Of a stretch of 64,000 nucleotides of DNA, positions 1 through 12,496 are shown piece after piece. The notes below the pieces were generated by a model, which saw only the letters and a list, made by a program, of their open reading frames with translations, did no database searches and was not told the DNA's origin. A program made the position numbers and the translations under genes. The first letter of the stretch is position 1; the number at the start of each line of letters is the position of its first letter. Origin of the DNA: Bifidobacterium castoris (GTDB lineage: Bacteria; Actinomycetota; Actinomycetes; Actinomycetales; Bifidobacteriaceae); assembly GCF_003952025.1 (NCBI RefSeq), contig NZ_QXGI01000001.1, positions 372,001 through 436,000 of the forward strand. Direction: 5' to 3'.

Positions 1-486
1 GTCTCGCGTCACATCATGCACCTGGCCGACGGCGAAGTCGAGTTCGATGCCCTTGCGGCGCTCCTCGAGGCTTTCTCCGACGCACAGGATCGGCTGCATG
101 CCGGCGGCGAGCACGGCGCGCACCTGGTCGACGATGTTCGCGTCGTCCTCGGGATGGTATTTGCGGCGTTCGGAATGTCCGACGATGACGTAGCTGCAGC
201 CGAGGCGGGCGAGCATGTCCGCGGAGACGTCGCCGGTGAAGGCGCCCTGGGAGGTGACGGAGACGGTCTGGGCCCCGTAGCGGATCCTGAGGTTGTCCGC
301 GTCTACGAGCACCTGGACGCTGCGCAGCGCCGTGAAGGCCGGGAACAGGGCCACCTCGCATTTCGAGAAGTCGAAACGGCCAGATTTGAGGTTCTTCGCG
401 AATTGCTGGACGAAGGCGGTCGCCTCGAGATGATCGAAGTTCATCTTCCAGTTGCCGGCCACCATCGGAATGCGTGCTGATGCCAT
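1..486 (-). CDS. tpiA: Triosephosphate isomerase, 3' part outside window
   Basis: Interconverts dihydroxyacetone phosphate and glyceraldehyde 3-phosphate in the cytoplasm. The first 162 codons are present. The substrate motif NWKMN is at residues 12-16 and the electrophilic His is in VGHSERR at about 104. The catalytic Glu of the YEP-W-AIG motif lies beyond the window edge. ATG at 484-486 follows an AGGGAA-like site. The gene lies downstream of pgk on the same strand, 119 nt away, so the two are probably co-transcribed. The family is normally about 255-265 residues, so roughly 100 are missing here only because of the window edge. Confidence 0.96.
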   Translation of the reverse strand, partial: MASARIPMVAGNWKMNFDHLEATAFVQQFAKNLKSGRFDFSKCEVALFPAFTALRSVQVLVDADNLRIRYGAQTVSVTSQGAFTGDVSADMLARLGCSYVIVGHSERRKYHPEDDANIVDQVRAVLAAGMQPILCVGESLEERRKGIELDFAVGQVHDVTRD

Positions 487-605
487 ATGGATTCCCTAGG
501 ACTTGGGTCTGCGGATGGAACGCGCGGCGCGCACCGCCGTGTGCCGGACGGTGCGCGCCTTGTCGTCGCGGTACGGGCGTCGCGGACGGGCCGCGACGCG
601 TGCCG

Positions 606-1811
606 TCAGTCGAGTACCGTGAGCCCCGGAAGCTCCTTGCCCTCGAGGAATTCAAGGGAGGCGCCGCCGCCGGTCGAGATGTGCGAGAAGCCGTCCTCCG
701 GGAAGCCGAGGTTGCGCACCGCGGCCGCCGAGTCGCCGCCGCCGACGATCGTGAACGCGCCGTTCGCCGTCGCGTCGACGAGCGCCTGTGCGACCGCGCG
801 GGTGCCATCGGCGAACTGCGGGATCTCGAACACGCCCATCGGGCCGTTCCACACGACCGTCTTCGAATCGACGATCTTGTCGTGGAAGAGCTTGCAGGAC
901 TCCGGACCGATGTCGAGGCCCATCATGTCGGACGGGATCTGGTCGGCCGGGACGACCTTCGGGTCGATCGGGGTGTCGCCCGCCGGGAAGCCCTTGTTGA
1001 CGACGATGTCGACCGGCAGGACGAGTTCGACGCCGTTCTTCTCGGCCGTCTCGATGTAACCCTTGACCTTCTCGATCTGGTCCTCCTCGAGCAGCGACGT
1101 GCCGACCTCGTAGCCCTTGGCCTTGAGGAACGTGAACACCATGCCACCGCCGATGACGAGGCGGTCGGCCTTGTCGAGGAGGTTCTCGATGACGCCGAGC
1201 TTGTCGGAAACCTTCGAGCCGCCCAGCACGACGGTGAACGGACGCTCCGGGTCCTCGGTCGCCTTGGACAGCGCCTTGACCTCCTTCTCGACGAGCAGGC
1301 CGGCGGCGGCCGGCAGATCGGCCGCGACGTCGTAGTTAGAGCCCTGCGCGCGGTGCACAACGCCGAAGCCGTCGGAGACGAAGACGTCGCCGAGGGCGGC
1401 GATCTTCTTCGCGTACGCGGCGCGCTCGGCCTCGTCCTTGCTCGTCTCCTCCGGGTTGAAGCGGACGTTCTCGAGCAGCACGACATCGCCGTCCTTCATC
1501 GCGGCGACCTTCTCCTGCGCGTCCGGGCCGTAGGTGTCCTTCGCGAGGACGACCGGGACGCCGAGCAGTTCGCTGAGGCGTTCGGCGACCGGCGCCAGGG
1601 AGAGCTCCGGGACGACCTTGCCCTTCGGGCGGCCCAGATGCGCCATGAGGATGACCTTCGCGCCGTCCTTGCGCAGCTGTTCGATCGTGGGGAGTGCGGC
1701 CTTGATGCGACCGTCGTCGGTGATGGTCGTGCCATCGAGCGGCACATTGAAATCGGCGCGGACGAGGACGCGCTTGCCCTTGAGATCTCCAAGATCCTTG
1801 AGTGTCTTCAT
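606..1811 (-). CDS. pgk: Phosphoglycerate kinase
   Basis: Transfers a phosphate between 1,3-bisphosphoglycerate and ADP in the lower glycolytic (and bifid shunt) trunk. At 401 residues it is full length. The N-terminal substrate loop RADFNVPLD is at about 18-26, the mid-domain phosphate-binding HLGRPKG follows, and the C-terminal nucleotide lobe has WNGPMGVFE and GGGDSAAAV. The ATG has an AAAGGA site upstream. It sits between whiA and tpiA. No gapA lies next to it, unlike the gap-pgk-tpi order of many actinobacteria. Confidence 0.98.
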   Translation of the reverse strand: MKTLKDLGDLKGKRVLVRADFNVPLDGTTITDDGRIKAALPTIEQLRKDGAKVILMAHLGRPKGKVVPELSLAPVAERLSELLGVPVVLAKDTYGPDAQEKVAAMKDGDVVLLENVRFNPEETSKDEAERAAYAKKIAALGDVFVSDGFGVVHRAQGSNYDVAADLPAAAGLLVEKEVKALSKATEDPERPFTVVLGGSKVSDKLGVIENLLDKADRLVIGGGMVFTFLKAKGYEVGTSLLEEDQIEKVKGYIETAEKNGVELVLPVDIVVNKGFPAGDTPIDPKVVPADQIPSDMMGLDIGPESCKLFHDKIVDSKTVVWNGPMGVFEIPQFADGTRAVAQALVDATANGAFTIVGGGDSAAAVRNLGFPEDGFSHISTGGGASLEFLEGKELPGLTVLD

Positions 1812-1974
1812 ATGGATTTTCCTTTCTCGCCGCCGGGGTTGGCGGGGAACGGCTGCATGATCCGCCAGTTACGCATCATACAGCCACAAACGAACAGGCG
1901 CGTCCTTCCGCCGAGAGCGTCGTCCCCGCCTGTCCACAGATGCATCCGGGCCGTCGTCGGCCCGGGGGCGAGGG

Positions 1975-2928
1975 TCAGGCCTCGGCGTCCTGGGACGCCT
2001 TGGCGACCTTGTCGGCCAGCTGCAGCAGACGCCGGATGCGTCCGGCGACGGCGTCCTTCGTGATCGGCGGGTCGGCGAGGCGACCCAGCTCCTCGAGGCT
2101 CGCGTCGTCGTGGTCGAGGCGCAGCTGACCGGCGGCGCGCAGGTTCTCCGGCACGTCATCGCCGAGGATCTCGAAGGCGCGACGCACCTTCTCGCACGCC
2201 TCGGCCGCGGCCTTCGCGCTGCGGCGCATGTTCGCGTCGTCGAAGTTGGCCAGACGGTTCGCCTTGCCGCGCGCTTCGCCGTCGGAGCGCTTGCCGGTCC
2301 ACTCGCGCGCCGAGCGCGGGGCCCCCATCAGGTTGAGCATGCGTTCGATCGCGTCGGGGTCCTTGAGCGTCACGCGGCGCGAGCTGCGCAGCTGGCGCGG
2401 CTTGGCGCTGACGCCGAGTCGGCGTGCGGCGCTCGTGAGCGCCAGCGCAGTCTCGTCGGTCGGGCAGATGATCTCGAGATAGCTGGCCTTGCCCGGGTCG
2501 GACAGGCCGCCGTGGGCAAGGAACGCGCCTCGCCAGATCGCCTTGATCTGGGCGATGTTGCCGGCCATGAGCTCCTGAGGCAGTCCGGCGACGGCCTGGT
2601 GCTTGCGCCGGTCGAGCAGGCCGGTCTGCAGCGCGAGGGCGACGCCGCCGCGCTCGACGATGACCATGTAGCGGCGCACCGGCCCGGTCGGCGTCTGGCG
2701 TTCGACCGCGGTCAGCATCGCGTCGTGGCCGTACAGGTTCTTGATCGCCCGCTGGAGCCACTGGGCCGCGTCGAGCGAGTCGAACTGCGCCTGGACGATG
2801 ATGTTTCGATCGCTTTTGCGAAGGCCGCCTCCGAAACGGAGCATCGAGGTCACCTGCGCCTTCTGCGCCAGGACCATCTCCCCGTCGATTTCGGACAGCT
2901 CACGTTTGACTTCATCGAGAAGAGCCAA
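1975..2928 (-). CDS. whiA: DNA-binding protein WhiA
   Basis: WhiA is a conserved Gram-positive regulator (sporulation and cell division control in Streptomyces) with an N-terminal LAGLIDADG homing-endonuclease-like fold and a C-terminal helix-turn-helix. Both parts are visible: MLRFGGGL and the [13 protein letters not shown] region in the fold, and an HTH around [26 protein letters not shown] near the end. I chose the TTG at 2926-2928 (317 residues), because AGGAGG lies 5 nt upstream and the product then begins with the family's [10 protein letters not shown]. An upstream ATG at 2988 lacks such a site. It is followed by pgk and lies downstream of rapZ, as is usual in the phylum. Confidence 0.95.
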   Translation of the reverse strand: MALLDEVKRELSEIDGEMVLAQKAQVTSMLRFGGGLRKSDRNIIVQAQFDSLDAAQWLQRAIKNLYGHDAMLTAVERQTPTGPVRRYMVIVERGGVALALQTGLLDRRKHQAVAGLPQELMAGNIAQIKAIWRGAFLAHGGLSDPGKASYLEIICPTDETALALTSAARRLGVSAKPRQLRSSRRVTLKDPDAIERMLNLMGAPRSAREWTGKRSDGEARGKANRLANFDDANMRRSAKAAAEACEKVRRAFEILGDDVPENLRAAGQLRLDHDDASLEELGRLADPPITKDAVAGRIRRLLQLADKVAKASQDAEA

Positions 2929-3091
2929 AGGATCCTCCTGTTGTGTGTATCGTGATCGGTACGGCGTGTCGCAAGTGACCACCGACATTCCGTGATACCG
3001 AAGGTCTTGGACAACGACGGATGTGGACCCGCATTTGACAAACCGTTGGAATTGTGCTTGTTTCCCCGCGTGTCGCGTGGGCCGGGACGGC

Positions 3092-4024
3092 TCAGGACTG
3101 GCGTCGGTCGAGTTCGCGTGCGGACACGCTCACGTTGAGCCCGTGGGCGCGCAGCCGCTCCGCCAGCGCCTCGCTCATCGCGACGGAACGGTGCTGGCCG
3201 CCGGTGCAGCCGATGGCGATCGTCACGTAGTGCTTGTCCTCCTGCGCGTAGCCGTTGACGGCGATCCCGATCGCCTTCTCGTAGGCGTCGAGGAACTCGG
3301 CCGCCCCCTCGCTGCGCAGCACGTAGTCGCTCACCGGCTCGTCGCGGCCGTTGAGCTCGCGCAGCTGCGGCACCCAGTACGGGTTCGGCAGGAACCTTAC
3401 GTCGGCGACGAAGTCGGCGTCGATCGGGATGCCGTATTTGAAGCCGAAGCTGAAGATGTGCACCGAGACGGTCGTCGGCCCCGAGCCCATCAGCGCGTTG
3501 TACAGCTTCGTCGACAGCTGGTGGATGCTCAGATGCGAGGTGTCGATGACGATATCGGCGCGCTCCTCGAGGTTCTCGAGCATCTCGCGTTCCTCGCGGA
3601 TGCCGTCGATGAGCCGCCCGTTGCGCTGCAGCGGATGCGGCCTGCGCACCGCCTCGAAGCGTTTGATGAGCACCTCGTCGTCGGCGTCGAGGAACAGGAT
3701 GCGCGTCTTGACGCCGAGGTCGTCGAGATGGCTGAGCATCGCGGACAGGTCGGTGAAGTAGTCGCGGGAACGCACGTCGATGACGGCGGCGAGCTTGTGC
3801 ACGCCGCTCTTGGACGCGGTCATCATGTCGACCATCGGCACCATGAGCTGCGGCGGCATGTTGTCGACGACGTACCAGCCCATGTCCTCGATGCTGTGCG
3901 CGGCGTGCGACCTGCCGGCCCCGGACATGCCGGTGATGAGCATGACCTCGAATCCCTCGGCCGGCCCGCCGATGTGCTCCTGCCGTCCGTCCTCGTGCGT
4001 CGCAGTATCGTTGCCTTGGCTCAC
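3092..4024 (-). CDS. rapZ: RNase adapter / nucleotide-binding protein RapZ (YvcJ)
   Basis: P-loop NTPase with a C-terminal metabolite/RNA-binding domain. In E. coli RapZ guides RNase E to a small RNA; its function in actinobacteria is less clear. The P-loop reads GMSGAGRS (about residues 32-39), with Arg at the usual Lys position as in other actinobacterial members. The C-terminal domain has the diagnostic [11 protein letters not shown]. Length is 310 residues. The start is GTG, and its GTGA overlaps the aroE stop with AGGAGG 4 nt before, which implies translational coupling. The yvcK gene that usually separates it from whiA is absent. Confidence 0.93.
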   Translation of the reverse strand: MSQGNDTATHEDGRQEHIGGPAEGFEVMLITGMSGAGRSHAAHSIEDMGWYVVDNMPPQLMVPMVDMMTASKSGVHKLAAVIDVRSRDYFTDLSAMLSHLDDLGVKTRILFLDADDEVLIKRFEAVRRPHPLQRNGRLIDGIREEREMLENLEERADIVIDTSHLSIHQLSTKLYNALMGSGPTTVSVHIFSFGFKYGIPIDADFVADVRFLPNPYWVPQLRELNGRDEPVSDYVLRSEGAAEFLDAYEKAIGIAVNGYAQEDKHYVTIAIGCTGGQHRSVAMSEALAERLRAHGLNVSVSARELDRRQS

Positions 4025-4923
4025 AGCGCCTCCTCCAATGCCTCTCTCATGGCCCGTTCGAGCGCGTCATGGGGCGCTCGCGCGTCGACGGCGTCGAAGT
4101 CATCGTCCGCGGCGAGTCCGGTCATGAGCAGCACCTGGGCCACCGCTTGATACAGTAGCATCTCCTCCCCGCCCAGTGCGACGCCGCCCAGACGCTCCCA
4201 AACCTTCATCAGCTCGGTGGGCCGCGGGTCGTAGACGACGTCGAGCAGCGTGCCGCGCACGGCGCCGCCGGCTTCGGCGAGGCGGCGTGCGACGGCGTCG
4301 GCGCCGTTCGCCGGGATCGTGTTGACGACGAGGTCGGCGTCGGCGAGCAGCGCCGTGGCATGCGCGTCGTCGAACGCGACCGCCGTCACGTCGACGCCGT
4401 GCCGAGCGCCGACCTCGGCGAGTCCGGGATTGCGCTGCGGATGGCGCGCGGCGATGGTCACATGCGTCACGCCGCCCATCATGACGTATGCGGCGAGGGC
4501 GGAGGTGGCGGTGTTGCCGTTGCCGAGGATGACCGCCGAACGGTTCGCCGCCGGCTGGATCCCCCTCGCCGCCGCCGCGTGCGAGAAGGCCCTGGCGATG
4601 CCGTAGACGTCGGTGTTGTACAGTTTCGTCGTGCCGTCGGCGAAGACGGCCGTGTTCGCGACGCCCAGCTCGCGCGCCCACAGGTTCGCTGGCGCGCCGT
4701 GGGGCTGGATCGTGCGTTTGAGCGGCATCGTCAGGCTCAGGCCGGCCCAGCCGCCGTCGAGCGAGCCGAGGAAGGCGGCGAGGCCGTCCTCGTCCATTTC
4801 GATGCGCCTATAGCTCCAGCCGTCCAGTCCGAGCGCGCGGTAGGCCGCCTCGTGGAGCAGCGGCGAGAGCGAATGGGCGATGGGCTTGCCGAGGACGGCG
4901 CAGCGCCGTGGTCCATTGTTCAT
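4021..4923 (-). CDS. aroE: Shikimate dehydrogenase
   Basis: Reduces 3-dehydroshikimate to shikimate with NADPH in aromatic amino acid synthesis. The N-terminal substrate domain has GKPIAHSLSPLLHEAAY with the two Ser that bind shikimate, and LTMPLKR carries the catalytic Lys. The cofactor domain has the glycine-rich ILGNGNTATSAL in place of the more common GAGGA form. I use the ATG at 4921-4923 (300 residues) because AGGAGG is 4 nt upstream; longer versions have no such site. It lies between uvrC and rapZ, overlapping rapZ by 4 nt. Confidence 0.93.
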   Translation of the reverse strand: MNNGPRRCAVLGKPIAHSLSPLLHEAAYRALGLDGWSYRRIEMDEDGLAAFLGSLDGGWAGLSLTMPLKRTIQPHGAPANLWARELGVANTAVFADGTTKLYNTDVYGIARAFSHAAAARGIQPAANRSAVILGNGNTATSALAAYVMMGGVTHVTIAARHPQRNPGLAEVGARHGVDVTAVAFDDAHATALLADADLVVNTIPANGADAVARRLAEAGGAVRGTLLDVVYDPRPTELMKVWERLGGVALGGEEMLLYQAVAQVLLMTGLAADDDFDAVDARAPHDALERAMREALEEAL

Positions 4924-5069
4924 ACATCCTCCTGACATGGCCGTCTGCCGACATGGGCCGTCGATGCGACTCTCGGCGTCATGCCGCCGCGGCCGCTCCA
5001 CCAGCGTACCGTATGCCCGTCGCGCGCGACGGGCATACGGCCGAATCGCGGCATGCGCATGCGGCGCGT

Positions 5070-7409
5070 TCAGTCCCCGGCCGCGTGCATGTGCGTCCGC
5101 CCGTCGCCGTCCCCCGCATCCTGCGCCTGCGTGTCCTCGGCGCCGTCCTTGTGCAGAGCCTGCCAGATGCGCAGCGCCTTCGCCGATCCGATGCCCTTGA
5201 CCTCCTCGAGCTGTTCGACGCTCGCCTCGCGCATCGCGCGCACCGAGCCGAAATGCGCGAGCAGCCGCTTCTGGAACGCGGGCCCCACGCCGGGGATGCC
5301 GTCGAGCGACGAACGCAGCGCGCCCTTGCGGCGCGACCGCCGGTGGTAGTCGATCGCGAAGCGGTGCGATTCGTCGCGCACGCGCTGCAGCAGGTACATG
5401 CCCTCCGACGCGCGCCTAAGGATGATCGGATAGTCGTCGTCCGGCACCCACACCTCCTCGAGGCGCTTCGCGAGTCCGCACACGGCCACGTCGTCCACGC
5501 CGCAGTCGGCGAGGGCCTTCGCTGCGGCCATGACCTGCGGCCTGCCGCCGTCGACGACGACGAGGTTCGGCTTGTAGGCGAAGCGCCGCCGGTCGGTGTC
5601 CTGCTGCACGATCCGTCCCGCGTCCGCCATGTCCCGGCCGCCGTCGCGCATGGCGCGGGACGCACGCCGCTCGTCGTCGATGCTCTCGCCGCTGTCGCCG
5701 GCGATGTTGCCGTGCCTGAACCGGCGCGTGAGCGTCTCGGTGAGCGCCGACAGGTCGTCGAGCGCGCCGGAGCCGTCGGCGCCGCGGATCGCGAAGCGCC
5801 GGTATTCGGATTTCTTCGCGACGCCGTCCTCGAACACGACCATCGACGCGACCTGATAGGCGCCTCCGACCGTGTTCGAGATGTCGTAGCATTCGATGCG
5901 CAGCGGCGCCTGGTCGAGCCCGAGCGCCTCGGCGACCTCGTTCATCGCCTCGGTGCGCGCGCCGATGTCGCTGATGCGGCTCATCTTGCTGCGCTGGAGC
6001 GCCTGCTGGGCGTTCTGGTCCGCGCGGTCGAGCAGCTGGCGCTTCGTGCCGCGCCGCGGCACGTCGATCGAGACGGCGCCGCCGCGCAGGCCGGACAGCC
6101 ACGTCTCGAGCTCCTCGCGGCGCGCCGGCTCGAACGGTACGAGGATCTGCCGGGGCACCGGCGCGATCGGCGCGAGCAAATCGGCGCGCCCGGTCTGTTC
6201 AAGCCGTTCGCGCCGTTCGCGCGTCGCCTGCGCGCGGGCCGTCGGATCGGTCGCGCGGAAGCGCTGCGAGGCGGCGACGGCGTTGCGTTCCTCGTTGACG
6301 ACGACCTTCGTCGCCCGCTCCCCCTCGCGGCGTTCGTCGCCGACGAGGTCGGCGTAGACGCGTACGAGCAGGTCGGCGACGATCTCGTCGTCCCCGATGC
6401 CCTCGGAGCGTTCGACGCTCCAGTTGCGTTCGCCGCGGATCGTGCCGGTGCGCACGAAGAAGGCATGCACGGACGCCTCAAGCTCGTCGGTGGCGAAGCC
6501 GAAGACGTCCGCGTCCACGTCCTGGTCGAGGACGACGGAGTTCTGCTCGACGACGCCGGAGAGCATCTGGATGTCGTCGCGCAGCCGCGCGGCGCGCTCG
6601 AAGTCGAGTTCGGCGCTCGCCTCCTTCATCTGCGCGGTGAGCTGGGCGACGTACGAACGCCCGATGCGTCCGGTGAGCACGCCGACGAGCTGTTCGCACA
6701 TGCGCCGGTGCTCCTTCGGCGTGATCCTGCCGACGCACGGCGCCGAGCATTTGCCGATCGACGCGAGCAGGCAGGGCCGGCCGGTCAGCTGCGCCTTGCG
6801 GAACACGGACGGCGTGCAGGTGCGCACCGGGAACGCGCGCAGCAGCCTATCGAGGCTCTTGCGCAGGTCCCATACCTTCGCGTAGGGGCCGAAGTAGCGC
6901 GTGTCGCGGCGTTTGCGGCTGCGCGTGACCCATACGCGCGGGTACTCCTCCCCCGCCGAGATCGCCAGATACGGGTAGGTCTTGTCGTCGCGGAAGACGA
7001 CGTTGAACCGGGGGTCGAACTCCTTGATCCATGTGTATTCGAGCGTGAGCGCCTCGATCTCGGTGCCCACGACGGTCCATTCGAGCGAGCGTGCGGTGAG
7101 CACCATCGTCTGCGTGCGCGGATGGAGCTGGCGCAGCGGCTGGAAGTAGTTGGTCAGCCGGTTGCGCAGGTTCTTCGCCTTGCCCACGTAGATGACGCGG
7201 CCCTCGCCGTCGCGCCACTTGTAGACGCCGGGCCGCGCGGGGATGTCCGAGGTCTTCGGGCGGAACAGGTCGCGGCTGTCGCCGAGCAGCGGCGCCCCGT
7301 TCGCGTTGACGCCGGCGCCTGCGCCCTGCCCGTCCGCGCCGCCGGATGCGGCCAGATCGCGCGCGATCGCATGCCAGGTGCCCGGCGCGTGCCGTTCGAA
7401 TGTGCTCAC
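5070..7409 (-). CDS. uvrC: Excinuclease ABC subunit C
   Basis: UvrC makes both incisions in nucleotide excision repair. Domains in order: an N-terminal GIY-YIG nuclease (GVYKWRDGEGRVIYVGKAKN), a Cys-rich segment, a UVR motif (AELDFERAARLRDDI), an RNase-H-like nuclease domain with VVVDGGRPQV, and a C-terminal helix-hairpin-helix pair (GIPGVGPAFQKRLL and VKGIGSAKALRIW). At 779 residues it is longer than the roughly 610 of E. coli, mostly through extra segments between GIY-YIG and UVR and in the middle. Start is GTG at 7407-7409 with GGAGGC 3 nt before. It lies 43 nt downstream of uvrA and probably shares its SOS promoter. Confidence 0.96.
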   Translation of the reverse strand: MSTFERHAPGTWHAIARDLAASGGADGQGAGAGVNANGAPLLGDSRDLFRPKTSDIPARPGVYKWRDGEGRVIYVGKAKNLRNRLTNYFQPLRQLHPRTQTMVLTARSLEWTVVGTEIEALTLEYTWIKEFDPRFNVVFRDDKTYPYLAISAGEEYPRVWVTRSRKRRDTRYFGPYAKVWDLRKSLDRLLRAFPVRTCTPSVFRKAQLTGRPCLLASIGKCSAPCVGRITPKEHRRMCEQLVGVLTGRIGRSYVAQLTAQMKEASAELDFERAARLRDDIQMLSGVVEQNSVVLDQDVDADVFGFATDELEASVHAFFVRTGTIRGERNWSVERSEGIGDDEIVADLLVRVYADLVGDERREGERATKVVVNEERNAVAASQRFRATDPTARAQATRERRERLEQTGRADLLAPIAPVPRQILVPFEPARREELETWLSGLRGGAVSIDVPRRGTKRQLLDRADQNAQQALQRSKMSRISDIGARTEAMNEVAEALGLDQAPLRIECYDISNTVGGAYQVASMVVFEDGVAKKSEYRRFAIRGADGSGALDDLSALTETLTRRFRHGNIAGDSGESIDDERRASRAMRDGGRDMADAGRIVQQDTDRRRFAYKPNLVVVDGGRPQVMAAAKALADCGVDDVAVCGLAKRLEEVWVPDDDYPIILRRASEGMYLLQRVRDESHRFAIDYHRRSRRKGALRSSLDGIPGVGPAFQKRLLAHFGSVRAMREASVEQLEEVKGIGSAKALRIWQALHKDGAEDTQAQDAGDGDGRTHMHAAGD

Positions 7410-7452
7410 GTCGCCTCCATGATGACGTTGGTGTTGCCGATGCCGCCGTCCG

Positions 7453-10440
<2,988 letters not shown>

Positions 10441-10509
10441 TGGATCCCGCCTTTCGATTCCCGTGTGGGTCCGTCCGCACGCCCGTCCCGCGGGCGCGCA
10501 GGCAACACA

Positions 10510-10515
10510 AGGATA
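10510..10515 (-). promoter_or_regulatory. Candidate uvrA -10 element
   Basis: Reads TATCCT on the minus strand, about 70 nt before the chosen uvrA start. The SOS box lies 20 nt further upstream and would cover the -35 region, which fits repression by LexA. No good -35 hexamer is visible. Confidence 0.4.
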
Positions 10516-10535
10516 GCGCATCCGGACGAAAAAAA

Positions 10536-10551
10536 TCGAACACCTGTTCGA
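10536..10551. promoter_or_regulatory. LexA-binding SOS box
   Basis: TCGAACACCTGTTCGA is a perfect 16-bp inverted repeat (TCGAAC-N4-GTTCGA), the known actinobacterial and Bacillus-type LexA operator. It lies in the uvrA promoter region about 95 nt upstream of the uvrA start, so uvrA and probably uvrC should be DNA-damage inducible. It also lies about 200 nt before the plus-strand membrane protein and inosine glycosylase genes, too far to assume control of them. Confidence 0.88.
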
Positions 10552-10749
10552 AATCTTCGCATGGGCGCGCGCAGGCGTGCCGCCGGCGGCGCCAGACGGC
10601 CGCCGCACGTTCACCCACAGGACGAAAAACGGTGGCGCTGCGCACGCCGCCGCCCGGACTTCGCCTACGCTGGAAGTCGTCACGGCCGCGCCCGCATGGC
10701 GCCGCGCGGCCGACACGGAGGAAACGGACACGACGAAGGAGCGAGAACC

Positions 10750-11757
10750 ATGGCAGACAGCAACACGCACGGCGCGCCGCGCAGGACGGGCGCCGACTCA
10801 CCGCAGCCGCCAGAGACGCGCGCCGGCGGCCGCGCAAAGGACGCGCGCGACAAGGACGGCGGACGCGAACGCGACGTTGAGATGATCGTCGCCTGGGCCT
10901 CCTTCGCCGCGCTCATCGTCGTCATGGCGCTCGCGCAGGCCGGCGTCCTCGTGCACGTGGACATGAACGACGCCCGCCAGCGCGTGCACTCGTGGTTCTC
11001 GGCGCCGCGCTACGTGCAGCTCATCTGGATCCCCGTCTATCTGCTGCTCGCCGTATGGCTCGTGCGCGTCGGCAACGGCCGTCGACGCGCCAAGCGGCTC
11101 GGCCGCGTGCGCTTCACGCTGCTCGGCGCGCTGTTCACGGCCGCCTGTCTCGTCGGCGTCGGCTGGGTGTTCGCCTGGGCCTTCAAGAACTATCCGGCCT
11201 CGGTCACGCTCATCGCCGTGCAGACGGCGCTCGTGTGGACGCTGTGGTTCCTCTCCCGGCGCGACGACGCGAGCATATGGGGCTGGGCGCCGTTCTCGCT
11301 GTGGGGATCGTGGCTCATCGTCGAGACGCTCGTCGACGTCGCGCGCGCCGTCACCTACTACGTCTCGAAGGACGGTGCGATGAGCGGCACCGGCCAGTCC
11401 GTCGCCACGATCGTGCTCGCGCTCGCGCTGCTCGCCGTAGCCTGCCTCGCGCGCTTCCGCTTCGACGACTGGGTCTTCGGGCTCGTCGCGCTGTGGTCGG
11501 TCGTCGGCATCGCGATCCATCTGATGGACGTCTCGAAGTTCACGGCCGTCGTCATCATCGCGCTCGCCGCCGTGACGGCCGTGTTCATGTACGTCCCATG
11601 GAAGCGCATCTCCGGCAGGCTCGGCACGATCGAGCCGCGTCGGCAGGAATCGGCCAGGCCGCGGCGCGATGCGCGGCGCGCGCCGGACCCGTCGCAAAGC
11701 GGTGACCTGCGCTCCGGCGATGGCGGCGCCTCCTCGCACAAGGACGCCGAGCGATGA
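10750..11757 (+). CDS. Polytopic membrane protein of unknown function
   Basis: Has 335 residues. A hydrophilic charged N-terminus of about 43 residues is followed by about eight predicted membrane segments (roughly 45-67, 90-107, 122-147, 152-167, 178-196, 210-230, 234-255 and 258-278) and a charged Arg/Ser-rich tail. The Trp-rich segments ([13 protein letters not shown]) recall TspO/MBR-like sensory proteins, but no decisive motif is seen. ATG at 10750 follows AAGGAG. It overlaps the next gene by 4 nt (ATGA), so the two are translationally coupled. Confidence 0.75.
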   Translation: MADSNTHGAPRRTGADSPQPPETRAGGRAKDARDKDGGRERDVEMIVAWASFAALIVVMALAQAGVLVHVDMNDARQRVHSWFSAPRYVQLIWIPVYLLLAVWLVRVGNGRRRAKRLGRVRFTLLGALFTAACLVGVGWVFAWAFKNYPASVTLIAVQTALVWTLWFLSRRDDASIWGWAPFSLWGSWLIVETLVDVARAVTYYVSKDGAMSGTGQSVATIVLALALLAVACLARFRFDDWVFGLVALWSVVGIAIHLMDVSKFTAVVIIALAAVTAVFMYVPWKRISGRLGTIEPRRQESARPRRDARRAPDPSQSGDLRSGDGGASSHKDAER

Positions 11758-12311
11758 GCGCGAGGGGCGCCGACGGCCGCTGGATGCGCGTCGAGCACGG
11801 ATTCCCGCCGCTGTTCGACGCGCGCTCGCGCGTGCTCTTCCTCGGCACGATGGCCAGTCCGAAGTCGCGCGAGGCCGGCTTCTTCTACATGCATCCGCGC
11901 AACCGCTTCTGGCCGATCATGGACTCGCTGTTCGCCGATCCGGACGACCCGGCGGACACGGTCGGCACGAGTGCGGCGTCTCGCCGCGCGTTCGCGCTGC
12001 GGCATCGTTTCGCGCTGTGGGACACGGTCGAATCGTGCGAGATCCTCGGGGCGTCCGACGCGTCGATCCGCGACGTCGTGCCGAGCGACCTGGCGCCGAT
12101 CGTGCGCGGATCCGAGATCCGGCACATCTACCCGTGCGGCGCGAAGGCGGCGGCCCTGTACGAACGCTACTGCAGGCCGATGCTGCTCGACGACGGGATC
12201 GACCTGCCGTCCACGCCGCTGCCGAGCACGTCGCCGGCCTACGCGGCGAGGACGCTCGACAACCTGATCGCGATCTACCGCGAGAAAGTGGACATGGCGG
12301 ACTTCGCCTGA
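11754..12311 (+). CDS. DNA-deoxyinosine / uracil glycosylase family protein
   Basis: Has 185 residues of the uracil-DNA-glycosylase superfamily, closest in pattern to the family 6 hypoxanthine (deoxyinosine) glycosylases. These remove deaminated adenine and related bases and start base excision repair. Supporting motifs are VLFLGTMASPKSREAGFFYMHPRNRFWP (phosphate/base pocket), a WDTVESCEILGASDASI strand-helix unit and the C-terminal LPSTSPAY loop. The Asp/Ser choices separate it from classical Ung. The ATGA overlap with the upstream membrane protein gene implies one transcript. A terminator-like hairpin follows. Confidence 0.85.
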   Translation: MSARGADGRWMRVEHGFPPLFDARSRVLFLGTMASPKSREAGFFYMHPRNRFWPIMDSLFADPDDPADTVGTSAASRRAFALRHRFALWDTVESCEILGASDASIRDVVPSDLAPIVRGSEIRHIYPCGAKAAALYERYCRPMLLDDGIDLPSTPLPSTSPAYAARTLDNLIAIYREKVDMADFA

Positions 12312-12326
12312 CCCGCCGCGGCGGCC

Positions 12327-12364
12327 GCGCCCCATGCGCGCCGATGCGCGCGTTCATGGGGCGC
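12327..12364 (+). terminator. Hairpin after the glycosylase gene
   Basis: The arms GCGCCCCATG (12327-12336) and CATGGGGCGC (12355-12364) pair over 10 bp, with an inner CGCGC/GCGCG pairing, followed by GTTTAT. It lies 15 nt after the glycosylase stop. Confidence 0.6.
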
Positions 12365-12373
12365 GTTTATGGT

Positions 12374-12379
12374 CTATGA
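12374..12379 (+). promoter_or_regulatory. Candidate -10 element for the ABC-F gene
   Basis: TATGAT lies just after the preceding terminator and about 118 nt upstream of the ABC-F start. It would give a leader of about 110 nt that includes the short ORF at 12445-12492. No convincing -35 hexamer is seen. Confidence 0.45.
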
Positions 12380-12444
12380 TGGTCTGCGCGCGCGAACGGC
12401 CGCCGGCGCTTTTCGCAAGGACGGGCGTTCGCACAGGACAATTC

Positions 12445-12492
12445 ATGGACGAACGGACGAACATCACGGACCTCAGGGTCGGGAGACGGTGA
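12445..12492 (+). CDS. Short leader ORF upstream of the ABC-F gene
   Basis: A 15-codon ORF (MDERTNITDLRVGRR) with AGGA 6 nt before its ATG. It ends at a TGA only 4 nt before the ABC-F start codon, and the ABC-F ribosome site (GGGAGA) lies inside it. This geometry is like leader peptides that control antibiotic-responsive ABC-F genes by ribosome stalling or coupling. Function here is inference, and a chance ORF of this size is possible. Confidence 0.4.
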   Translation: MDERTNITDLRVGRR

Positions 12493-12496
12493 CGCA

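Larger units (their letters stand above)
10441..10749. other. uvrA / membrane protein divergent intergenic region
   Basis: This 309-nt stretch separates divergent genes. It contains a candidate uvrA -10 element (10510-10515) and a perfect actinobacterial SOS box (10536-10551), embedded in an A/T-rich island inside very GC-rich DNA. No coding sequence or RNA gene was recognised. The plus-strand gene has AAGGAG 9 nt before its ATG. Confidence 0.6.
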
